Part shown: in pieces, positions 18,779 to 25,776 of the stretch
Position numbering within the stretch: position 1 is the stretch's first letter
Layout: every line of letters starts with the position of its first letter
Assembly (NCBI RefSeq): GCF_011759375.1
Contig: NZ_JAARML010000002.1
Span: 930,001 to 994,000, forward strand
Length of the DNA stretch: 64,000 nucleotides
From: Paraflavitalea devenefica
GTDB taxonomy: Bacteria > Bacteroidota > Bacteroidia > Chitinophagales > Chitinophagaceae
Direction: 5' to 3'
The notes under the pieces: generated by a model
Database searches by the model: none
Told to the model about the DNA's origin: nothing
Seen by the model: only the letters and a program-made list of their open reading frames with translations
Program-made: the position numbers and the translations under genes

Positions 18779-18899
18779 CCTTTACTTGCCCTACTATCGC
18801 CCCCGGAGTATCTCTACTTTATCCCCGGAGTGCACCCTCCATAGGAGCTCTATAGCTGCTCTATAAAAGCTCTATAAGAGCTCTATAGCTTTTAAGGAA
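18779..18899. repeat. 11-bp-period degenerate tandem repeat tract
   Basis: GCTCTATA occurs four times at exactly 11-bp steps (18847, 18858, 18869, 18880). CCCCGGAGT occurs at 18801 and 18823, 22 bp apart and in the same phase. Cutting the tract from 18779 into 11-mers gives about eleven units in register; units 7-10 read roughly NNGCTCTATAR. No gene covers it. It sits in the 602-bp intergenic region 18482-19083, between a plus-strand terminator and a minus-strand terminator. Confidence 0.65.
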
Positions 18900-19000
18900 T
18901 TTTGAAGATTTTTAGGAAGACTTCGTATGTTGTTGTGAGAGGGATTCCTGGTAAGGATACCAGTATTGCTAATTTACAACTTTTACTCAGCATTGGGAAT

Positions 19001-19043
19001 AAAAGAAAAGGGGATACTTATTCATGACAGCAATAAGTATCCC
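19001..19043 (-). terminator. Terminator of the minus-strand lipoprotein gene
   Basis: A perfect 12-bp stem GGGATACTTATT/AATAAGTATCCC (19011-19022 with 19032-19043) has a 9-nt loop. Read on the minus strand it is followed by CCTTTTCTTTT, about 40 bp after the stop codon of the lipoprotein gene. Confidence 0.8.
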
Positions 19044-19083
19044 TTTATGCTTTATACATTTACGCATTCACCCGTTTCCTCTC

Positions 19084-20028
19084 CTACGGCCGTGCAAAAT
19101 CTACGGTGCGGGGAAGCACACCGGCTAATGAATTGTACACCGGTCCGCCGGGCAGCCCAAGTGGTATGCCATCGGTCATCAGGGTGGCCGGGCCTACAGG
19201 ATCATAATTGCCGGTAATAAAGCGGTTGATGCACAGCGAATCATGGTGCAATCCCATTTCCGGGATATTCACACCGGGGCCAGGCGTAATGGGGCCGGGA
19301 TAGGTATAAGCGGCTGTCATAAGGCCGGAAGCTGTGCTGATTTCCAGCAGCCTGCCCGATGTACCACTCACGGCCATCACATACAGTTTACCACTAAGGG
19401 TGATCGTCAGCCCGCGGAGGAACAGGCTGGGGGAAAGCGGGTTGGGCAGGCAGAACACATTGGTGGTGCCCGGCAGTCCTAACCGTACCACCCGGTTATT
19501 AGGATTCACGGTACCGCGATTGATGGCATAATAAACGCCTGTAGTGGGATGTCTTTCCACATCGCTTAAGTTCAATGGAATACCACAGGTACTTACGGCG
19601 GCTGCCGTAGTCACGCAGTTGGGGTCCACAAACTTCAGGATATGGTTAACGGGCGAACTGGGCGCCACACCGGTAGTGCCATAAAAAGTGCCGGTGCCGA
19701 TGTCGTACGACAGGCCGGTGGCAAAGAGGATAGGGACACCTCCGCAGGTAGTGAGCCGGTTGGTGCCGGCAGAACCTATGACGGGGGTAACGGTTACGGG
19801 GCCTGCCGAAGGTGAACCGGTTACCCTCCACAGATAGCTGAAACCGGTAGCTGGGTCAACGGACAAATTGTACATGCCTGGCAGGCAGGCTGCCGGTGCA
19901 GCTACCGCGTTTGTTGTTGTTAAAGAAGTTACTTCTGGTGACTGACCTTTGTCATCGGTTGTTTGTTTTGTACAGGCTGCCAGTAATAGCAGTCCTGCTC
20001 CTACGATGGCAAGTTGGATGCTTTTCAT
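19084..20028 (-). CDS. Lipoprotein with beta-propeller-like sequence, function unknown
   Basis: 314 aa. The ATG at 20028 (MKSIQLAIVGAGLLLLAAC) is preferred over one two codons upstream because it starts the lipoprotein signal directly; the lipobox is LLAAC. The mature part is rich in Gly, Pro and Thr. It contains short strands of the kind that build propellers (LSVDPATGFSYLWRV, LSDVERHPTTGVYYAINRG, LRGLTITLSGKLYVMAVSG, RLLEISTASG). It most resembles NHL or DUF4394-like proteins that read out sequential strands, but no family is certain. There is no obvious operon partner. The protease gene is divergent, with 336 bp between the two coding starts. Confidence 0.75.
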   Translation of the reverse strand: MKSIQLAIVGAGLLLLAACTKQTTDDKGQSPEVTSLTTTNAVAAPAACLPGMYNLSVDPATGFSYLWRVTGSPSAGPVTVTPVIGSAGTNRLTTCGGVPILFATGLSYDIGTGTFYGTTGVAPSSPVNHILKFVDPNCVTTAAAVSTCGIPLNLSDVERHPTTGVYYAINRGTVNPNNRVVRLGLPGTTNVFCLPNPLSPSLFLRGLTITLSGKLYVMAVSGTSGRLLEISTASGLMTAAYTYPGPITPGPGVNIPEMGLHHDSLCINRFITGNYDPVGPATLMTDGIPLGLPGGPVYNSLAGVLPRTVDFARP

Positions 20029-20364
20029 ATACAAGGTTGTTAATGGTGGCCTTCATTGACGCAGTCAGGCATCGCGCCCTACTCTTTAATGGATTTTCGG
20101 GAAACTCCACCAGGTAATAGCAATAAGAGATCCGGCACTGTTACCAGTGCGGGAAGAGGGGACCACTAATCATGGAGAGTGTTTGCTAACTGTGAAATGC
20201 GTAGTGTATGATCAAATATAATATTTAGCACTGATATGGATAATCGTAGTTTCCGAAAAAGTTCAGGTTTTACTACGTTTAACTTATTCACATTTCTTTG
20301 TAGTCGTCAGTATTTCGTGTATATTATTATGTTATCATTTTAGCACCACTTAAAACCTTAGCTT
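20029..20364. other. Divergent intergenic region (336 bp)
   Basis: This AT-rich region lies between the lipoprotein and protease genes, with no ORF worth calling. On the plus strand, TTTG (20297-20300) lies 19 bp upstream of TATATTAT, a weak fit to the Bacteroidota -33/-7 pair. It could drive the protease gene, with a leader of about 35 nt. Confidence 0.35.
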
Positions 20365-22209
20365 ATGAGAAAGAGTCTACTCTTGTTGACCATTTTCTGC
20401 GCTTTATGTTTCCTAGAGCTATCTGCACAGGTAAAAACAAACTTCAGGAACAGTACATTAATTACGGGAAAAGGAAAGTATGGCCGGGATTATAAAATGG
20501 CGGTATACCGTATTGCACCGCCCGACACCAATGCGATCAAACAGCGTGAATTACAGGACAAAAAGGGGGCGGTGGTAAAACCATTCCGTTTTGCAGAGCC
20601 TGTTCCCGTCAACATCAATGTGGCTAAACTTATACAGTGGAATGAGGACGGGAAATTTGCCTTTGGCCGGTTTTCCATCAGTGCCAAAGGCGCCAGATCG
20701 TTGAGCATTAACTTCAACGATTTCTATCTGCCGGAAGGCACAGAGCTGTTTATTTATAACGAAGACGGCAGCATGATCACGGGACCGGTAACGGAAAAAG
20801 AGAACACAAAGAAGGCAGTATGGGGTAGTGCCGTGTATAAAGGAGAAGTGCTGATCGTAGAGGTGAAAACGCCGCTGATCACGAAAAGCGATATAAGGTT
20901 GAACGTGAATAATGTGGCGTATGGATATAAGGAAATATTCGGATTTGGTAATTCAGCCGCCTGTAACATTAATGTGCTCTGTCCGCAGGGAACCGGATGG
21001 GAGCAGGAGCGGAATGCAGTAGCGTTGATCCTGGATGGATTGGGTACCATTTTGTGTTCAGGGGCCCTGGTCGCCAACACCTGCGACCTGAACCTTCCTT
21101 ATTTTTTAACAGCCAATCATTGCCTTGTGGGAGATGTTACCCAGTGGCGGTTTATCTTTCAGTATTGGAGCGCCACCTGCGCACCCAGCCAGGATGATTT
21201 TACCAGTTTACTGTTTAATGGTTCCACACTCAGGGCCAATTCTGCCGCTACTGACTTTGCGCTGCTGGAATTGAACAATGCGCCCGATGCCAATTCGGGG
21301 TTGGCTTATGCCGGCTGGTCAAGGAATACAACAGGCATTACCCAAACTACCATCATTCACCACCCGGCGGGTGATGTGATGAAAATATCAAGAGACAACA
21401 ATGCCCCTACTGCAGTTAATGTAGGCGTACAAGCCTGGCAAGTGGTGCTGGATGAAGGGACTACCAATGGCGGCAGCTCCGGCGCCCCTTATTTTAACCA
21501 GGACCACCGGATCATTGCGCAACATCTTGGTACCGCCAACAATCACCCCGATGCCTGTGTAGATCTAACCAAGTTTGGAGGACGGTTCGATCTTTCCTGG
21601 GCAGGTGGCGGTACCAACGCCACCGGGTTACGCAACTGGCTTGACCCTTATTGGCGTTTTCTGCTTACCACCAATACCACGCCTGTAGCCAATCTGCCTG
21701 CACCGGCTGGTCCTGCCACGGCTTCTGTTACCGCGTCCCTGGCTTCAGGGCCGGGTGAACCCACCGTTTATGGTTTTACTGCCACACCCATGACCTGTGT
21801 TACGTATAACTGGTATAGAAATAACGTGTTACAGGCAAGTACGCTGGATAATTATTACGAGACATATATCCCCTGCGGTATGGCGGCCACCGTAAAGTGT
21901 ACAGTAACCAACTGGTACGGTACTTCAGGATTTAGTAATAGTGTTAGAAGAACAGGTGGATGCGACAGGGGAAGGATTGCCCTCACGCCCAATCCCGCTG
22001 CCAGTAATGTGGTGATCACTTCCGGTAATGCCACCACTTTTGATGTTGTCAGGATCTATGATTTCCAGGGCAACCTCAAGCTGCAGAAAAAATACAACAA
22101 GGCGAAGTCGGCCACCATTAATATAACAGGATTGAACAATGGTACTTATTTTGTTGAGATTATCAGCGGTACTGAGAAAGAGCGGCAGCCATTACTGATA
22201 AAAAAATAA
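20365..22209 (+). CDS. Secreted trypsin-like serine protease (lysyl-endopeptidase type) with T9SS domain
   Basis: 614 aa with a signal peptide (MRKSLLLLTIFCALCFLELSAQ). Residues ~30-195 look like an N-terminal propeptide. The catalytic domain (~200-430) has all three triad motifs of clan PA: His252 in LTANHC, Asp297 in AATDFALLEL, and Ser372 in GGSSGAP. The layout resembles the Achromobacter protease I/lysyl endopeptidase group, but specificity cannot be read with confidence. A beta-sandwich of Ig/PKD-like type follows (~450-530). The C-terminal ~80 residues are a T9SS type A sorting domain (LTPNPAASNVVITS ... LNNGTYFVEI). The enzyme should be released or anchored at the cell surface. The gene is monocistronic and convergent with the CLC gene, with only 15 bp between their stops. 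Confidence 0.9.
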   Translation: MRKSLLLLTIFCALCFLELSAQVKTNFRNSTLITGKGKYGRDYKMAVYRIAPPDTNAIKQRELQDKKGAVVKPFRFAEPVPVNINVAKLIQWNEDGKFAFGRFSISAKGARSLSINFNDFYLPEGTELFIYNEDGSMITGPVTEKENTKKAVWGSAVYKGEVLIVEVKTPLITKSDIRLNVNNVAYGYKEIFGFGNSAACNINVLCPQGTGWEQERNAVALILDGLGTILCSGALVANTCDLNLPYFLTANHCLVGDVTQWRFIFQYWSATCAPSQDDFTSLLFNGSTLRANSAATDFALLELNNAPDANSGLAYAGWSRNTTGITQTTIIHHPAGDVMKISRDNNAPTAVNVGVQAWQVVLDEGTTNGGSSGAPYFNQDHRIIAQHLGTANNHPDACVDLTKFGGRFDLSWAGGGTNATGLRNWLDPYWRFLLTTNTTPVANLPAPAGPATASVTASLASGPGEPTVYGFTATPMTCVTYNWYRNNVLQASTLDNYYETYIPCGMAATVKCTVTNWYGTSGFSNSVRRTGGCDRGRIALTPNPAASNVVITSGNATTFDVVRIYDFQGNLKLQKKYNKAKSATINITGLNNGTYFVEIISGTEKERQPLLIKK

Positions 22210-22224
22210 GGAGGCAGGTGACGG

Positions 22225-23526
22225 TTAACTTTTATTGCGGTACCATGATTTTGATACAGCGATGCGCTGGGAGGTATAAATGCCGGCATGCCCGCTGAAG
22301 TAATAGGCCGTGAAACAGGCAATGGCATAATACAATACATGGTCTGTTCCAAACAACTCTACGCCCATCAGGACGCAGGCCAGGGGTGTATTGGTAGCGC
22401 CTGCAAATACCGCAATAAAACCAAGGCCGGCAAAAAGATCAACAGGCGCGCCCGTTAGGGTGGCGATGGTATTGCCCAATGCAGCGCCTATAAAAAATAA
22501 AGGCGTTACCTCGCCGCCTTTGAAGCCGGTGCCCAGGGTAATGGCGGTAAACAACAGCTTCCACCACCAGCTCCAGTGCGTAACACCTTGCGCGTGAAAA
22601 GCATTCGTAATGGAAACACCGCCTGGTTCTTTCGACAGTACTCCCAGGCCCAGGTAATCACGTGTGCCCAATACAACCGTGAGTAGGATGATCAGGCAGC
22701 CGCCTGCCACCGGTATCAGCCATTGATGAGCAGGGATGAGGCGCTTGGACTGGTCTTTAATCGTATGTGATAACCATACAAACAGGTAACCTACCAACCC
22801 AAATGCAATACCTGCCAGGATCACTTTGGCCAGCAGGAATACATCGGCAGGTAGAAAATCGTAGGGACGGGGAACGGTGGTGGTAAAACCGGCGATATGA
22901 TAAGGCGTGTGCGCAATACCCCAGGCGCTGCATACGATATGTCCAAATACAGAGGCCATCAGGCAGGGGATCAGCGCATCATATTTTATCCTGCCAATGG
23001 CCAGCACCTCCAGTGCAAAAATGGCTCCTGTAAGCGGCGTGCCGAAAACAGCGCCAAAGCCCGCGGCAATGCCCGTCATCAGGATAATGCGGATATCTTC
23101 TTTGGAAAGCCGGAACCATTTCCCCAGCAGGTTGGCCATACTGCCGCCCATCTGCACAGCCGTTCCTTCCCGCCCGGCAGAACCGCCAAACAAGTGCGTA
23201 ACAAGCGTAGTGATCAATACCAGCGGGGCCATCCGCGCCGGTACGCCCGCACCAGGCTCATGGATCTCATCTACGATGAGGTTATTACCGGCTTCCGCAT
23301 TTTTGCCCCATAACTTATATAGGAAATGAATACCGATGCCGGCTACCGGCAGCAGGAACAGTAACCACGCGTGTTGCCATTGCAAGTGGGTCACTTCATC
23401 CAACAGCCATAAGAACAAAGCAACCAGTGAACCCGTAATAAGGGCCACGGGGATTGTAATAACGGTCCACTTCAGCAGGTGGCGAACGATGTGGAATGGC
23501 TCAAAAGAAAGGATTGATTGTTTCAT
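22225..23526 (-). CDS. CLC-family fluoride/proton antiporter (EriC-F type)
   Basis: 433 aa with about ten hydrophobic segments, the normal size for a bacterial CLC without CBS domains. CLC motifs are present in variant form: GAGVP where chloride transporters have [13 protein letters not shown] with gating Glu120 where others have GREGP, and GFKGGEVTP near residue 330. Together with [12 protein letters not shown], these variants match what I recall of the fluoride-specific branch. The fluoride riboswitch in its leader independently supports fluoride export as the role. Located in the inner membrane, it should expel F- in exchange for H+. It is monocistronic; the start is the ATG at 23524-23526, two nucleotides after a helix that could block it. 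Confidence 0.9.
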   Translation of the reverse strand: MKQSILSFEPFHIVRHLLKWTVITIPVALITGSLVALFLWLLDEVTHLQWQHAWLLFLLPVAGIGIHFLYKLWGKNAEAGNNLIVDEIHEPGAGVPARMAPLVLITTLVTHLFGGSAGREGTAVQMGGSMANLLGKWFRLSKEDIRIILMTGIAAGFGAVFGTPLTGAIFALEVLAIGRIKYDALIPCLMASVFGHIVCSAWGIAHTPYHIAGFTTTVPRPYDFLPADVFLLAKVILAGIAFGLVGYLFVWLSHTIKDQSKRLIPAHQWLIPVAGGCLIILLTVVLGTRDYLGLGVLSKEPGGVSITNAFHAQGVTHWSWWWKLLFTAITLGTGFKGGEVTPLFFIGAALGNTIATLTGAPVDLFAGLGFIAVFAGATNTPLACVLMGVELFGTDHVLYYAIACFTAYYFSGHAGIYTSQRIAVSKSWYRNKS

Positions 23527-23527
23527 A

Positions 23528-23575
23528 CCTACAAATATTTATACCTGGCAATTATGCCATTGCTTCATTTGTAGG
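23528..23575 (-). promoter_or_regulatory. Probable anti-initiation helix of the fluoride riboswitch
   Basis: CCTACAAAT at the 3' end of the aptamer (23567-23575) is perfectly complementary to ATTTGTAGG (23528-23536), which ends 2 nt before the start codon. The CC of the first arm also belongs to the pseudoknot. Fluoride binding and this 9-bp helix should therefore be mutually exclusive. No U-run follows, so translational control is more likely than termination. Confidence 0.65.
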
Positions 23576-23629
23576 CGCCATCAGCATCACCGGCAGGTGA
23601 GCGGTTCGGAGCAGGAAGACACCATTTCC
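23571..23629 (-). promoter_or_regulatory. Fluoride riboswitch (crcB motif)
   Basis: Read on the minus strand, GGAAATGGTGTCTTCC (23614-23629) forms the first helix GGAA/TTCC with a loop containing GGTGTC. Next come the conserved AACCGC region, a helix TCACC-TGCC-GGTGA (23587-23600), and GCTGATGGCGCCTAC (23571-23585), the 3' signature of the crcB motif. The loop GGTGTC (23618-23623) can pair with GGCGCC (23574-23579) over all six positions, counting G-U pairs, as the required pseudoknot. It sits 45 nt upstream of the fluoride exporter gene. Confidence 0.92.
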
Positions 23630-23640
23630 TGTGTATACAG

Positions 23641-23648
23641 CAAATCTA
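23641..23648 (-). promoter_or_regulatory. -7 promoter element of the fluoride exporter gene
   Basis: On the minus strand, TAGATTTG matches TAnnTTTG exactly. Transcription would begin near 23634, a few nucleotides before the first aptamer helix, which is the expected position. No convincing -33 TTTG is seen. Confidence 0.5.
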
Positions 23649-23746
23649 CGTTTTTTTGTACTTTTATCCCTTAGCCTCATACTAAGCCTTTCCTGTCAAC
23701 TATCCTTGCCATCATTTTTAAGCTCAAAGCCAACCGGTAGCCATTC

Positions 23747-24343
23747 GTGTCAATACAGTCATTACATACTGAAAAGCAACTGCTTGCCCTGGTGGCAGAG
23801 GGGGATGAAGTAGCTTTTCGGGAACTCTTCAACCGGTATTGGGATAACATCTACAGTGTAGCCCTCGTATTGTCCAAGTCGGCTGCCCTTGCCGAAGACA
23901 TGGTGCAGGATGTATTCCTGAAAGTGTGGATGAAGCGGGAAGAGCTGGTTACGGTTGAAAAAATAGACAGCTATCTTTTTATCATAGCGCGCAACCATAT
24001 CTTCTCTGAACTCAAAAAGCTGAAAGTACGGCAGGATTACATTGATCAGTTAAAAGCTTACTTCTCAGGCAGGTACCTCACACCCGAAGACCAGTTGTTG
24101 TACAAAGAGTCTTCCGGCCTCATCGAAAAAGCGGTCAGCCGCCTCCCTGCCCAGCAGGAGCAGGTCTATCGCCTCATCCGGGAGAAAGGTTATTCCCATG
24201 AACGCGTTGCTGCCGAATTAGGTATTTCCCACCACACCGTTCGCAACCACATGATCAGGGCATTGCGCAGTATCCGGGAGTACCTGCAGGACCATGCAAC
24301 AGGCATCCTCCTGCCGATAGCCTTATTACAGGCTTTTTTATAA
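23747..24343 (+). CDS. ECF sigma-70 factor (Bacteroidota SusCD-locus type)
   Basis: 198 aa. Region 2 (residues ~12-80) has EVAFRELFNRYWDNIYSVA and the core-binding stretch LAEDMVQDVFLKVWMKR. Region 4 (~125-185) has the helix-turn-helix LPAQQEQVYRLIREKGYSHE followed by VAAELGISHHTVRNHM. Size and motifs fit the Bacteroidetes family 1 ECF sigma factors. It is followed by a FecR-type anti-sigma gene and a SusC with an STN domain, the usual cell-surface signalling order, and should drive transcription of 24435-31752 when released. It is divergent from the fluoride exporter gene. A GC hairpin (TCCCGG/CCGGGA, 24372-24388) lies between it and the FecR gene. Confidence 0.93.
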   Translation: MSIQSLHTEKQLLALVAEGDEVAFRELFNRYWDNIYSVALVLSKSAALAEDMVQDVFLKVWMKREELVTVEKIDSYLFIIARNHIFSELKKLKVRQDYIDQLKAYFSGRYLTPEDQLLYKESSGLIEKAVSRLPAQQEQVYRLIREKGYSHERVAAELGISHHTVRNHMIRALRSIREYLQDHATGILLPIALLQAFL

Positions 24344-24434
24344 ACTGATTTTTTTTAGGAACAGGTAGTTGTCCCGGTTTAGCCGGGAGTCTTTACTTTA
24401 CCATTCATAACTCCATTAAGCCTGCATCAATAAC

Positions 24435-25616
24435 ATGAATAAACTCGAACACTTACTGGAAGGTTACCTGAGCGATAACCTTTCTGAAGCAGAACTGAAA
24501 GAATTGCTGGCCCTGCTGGACAGGGAGGAGACCCATTTGCCGGAACTGATCCAGCACTTGCTGGAGCAACAAACGGTGGCAGGATTGGGCAATGTTGAGC
24601 TGAGGGACCGGTTATTCAGCCAGGTGATGCAACGGGTCAAAGAACAAAAAGCAACACAGGCGCCTGTAAAGCGAATGCATCTGCTGCGTTGGGCAACGGC
24701 GGCGGCAGTGGTTATCATCATATCCGGACTCATCTTTTTTTTGAGGCTACCGAAGCAGGAGGGGGCTACCGTGCAGCAGTCCACAGGAACAGGCAATGAT
24801 GTATTGCCCGGAACACAGGGGGCCATACTTACCCTGGCCAACGGTTCCTCCCTGGTATTGGATACACTGCGCCATGGAATGATTGCACAGGAACCCGGCG
24901 CCCGGGTATCGTTGAAAGATGGGCAATTGGCTTACCATCCTGAAAGTGCCACCGCAGTGGGGTACAACACCATCACTACACCAAGAGGCCGGCAGTTCAG
25001 TCTTATGCTGCCCGATGGGTCGATGGTCTGGCTCAATGCTGCCAGCTCCCTGCGCTATCCCACTGCTTTTACCGGTAATGAACGTGTAGTGGAACTGACG
25101 GGTGAAGCCTATTTTGAAATAGCAAAAGATCCCTCCATGCCTTTCCAGGTAACAGTAAAAAATATGGAAGTGGAAGTGCTGGGAACGCATTTCAACATCA
25201 ATGCCTATGATGATGAAGACGCAATTAGAACAACGTTGCTGGAAGGAAAAGTGAAAGTAACACCGGTTGTAGGCTCGCAGCTCGCGGCTCACAGCTCAAA
25301 GCTGCTTGCTCTTGGTCAGCAAGCCCAAATAATCAATAATAAATTATCAATAATCAATAATGTAGATATCGCGGCGGTAATGGCCTGGAAAAATGGTTTA
25401 TTCCGGTTTGACCATGCCGACCTGCATACAGTCATGCGCCAATTGGCCCGCTGGTACGATGTGGAGGTGGTATTTGAAAAGGGCGCGCCGGTGCAGGAAG
25501 TTTTTCAGGGAGAAATGCAGCGCACCCTGAAACTATCACAGGTACTTAAGATCCTCGAAAACATGCAGGTGCATTTCAGGATAGAAGCAGGGAAACGGGT
25601 GATCGTTACGCCCTGA
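24435..25616 (+). CDS. FecR-domain anti-sigma factor
   Basis: 393 aa. The N-terminal cytoplasmic part (~1-75) would bind the sigma factor. One membrane segment (WATAAAVVIIISGLIFFL) lies near residue 77-95. The periplasmic FecR domain (~175-275) has TPRGRQFSLMLPDGSMVWLN and VVELTGEAYFEIAKDPSMPF. The C-terminal domain (~315-390, FRFDHADLHTVMRQLARWY) is of the DUF4974 type and should contact the STN domain of the receptor. Unusually, codons ~280-310 are built on repetitive DNA: six GCTCNNN heptamers (25273-25314), then two copies of ATAATCAATAAT. These fall between the FecR and DUF4974 domains. The frame remains open, so the gene is probably functional. Confidence 0.93.
   Translation: MNKLEHLLEGYLSDNLSEAELKELLALLDREETHLPELIQHLLEQQTVAGLGNVELRDRLFSQVMQRVKEQKATQAPVKRMHLLRWATAAAVVIIISGLIFFLRLPKQEGATVQQSTGTGNDVLPGTQGAILTLANGSSLVLDTLRHGMIAQEPGARVSLKDGQLAYHPESATAVGYNTITTPRGRQFSLMLPDGSMVWLNAASSLRYPTAFTGNERVVELTGEAYFEIAKDPSMPFQVTVKNMEVEVLGTHFNINAYDDEDAIRTTLLEGKVKVTPVVGSQLAAHSSKLLALGQQAQIINNKLSIINNVDIAAVMAWKNGLFRFDHADLHTVMRQLARWYDVEVVFEKGAPVQEVFQGEMQRTLKLSQVLKILENMQVHFRIEAGKRVIVTP
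25273..25361. repeat. Heptamer tract and AT-rich direct repeat inside the FecR gene
   Basis: Six contiguous 7-bp units (GCTCGCA, GCTCGCG, GCTCACA, GCTCAAA, GCTGCTT, GCTCTTG) cover 25273-25314. They are followed by ATAATCAATAAT at 25329-25340 and again at 25350-25361, 21 bp (3 x 7) apart. The second repeat encodes IINN-KLS-IINN. The heptamers resemble the AGCTNNN pattern at 2651-2692. Confidence 0.6.
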
Positions 25617-25658
25617 TACCATAAATGTTTTGTGACCTGGTTTACCGGGCATAAAAAA

Positions 25659-25686
25659 CCGGGTTCCGCTGGCAGGCGGAGCCCGG
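25659..25686. repeat. GC-rich hairpin upstream of SusC
   Basis: CCGGGTTCCGC pairs with GCGGAGCCCGG over 11 bp with one wobble and a 6-nt loop. Read on the minus strand it is followed by TTTTTT, but no minus-strand gene is present there. It may be a leader structure of the SusC mRNA or a REP-like element. Confidence 0.45.
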
Positions 25687-25776
25687 CAAATAGCCTGGTA
25701 AACTTTTACCCGCCACGATGTTGAAGCAAGGGGCGGGCATTATATACTCTTGTTTAACCAAAACTGTTACGAATTT

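Noticed and set aside
18576..18866. 96-aa plus-strand ORF
   Set aside because: It overlaps the long inverted repeat, the terminator and the 11-bp tract; the translation is low in structure and the DNA features explain it better.
18847..18888. CRISPR-like array
   Set aside because: The units are 11 bp with no unique spacers and no cas genes are present.
25659..25686. Terminator of the first FecR gene
   Set aside because: No T-run follows on the plus strand; the T-run is on the minus side where no gene ends.
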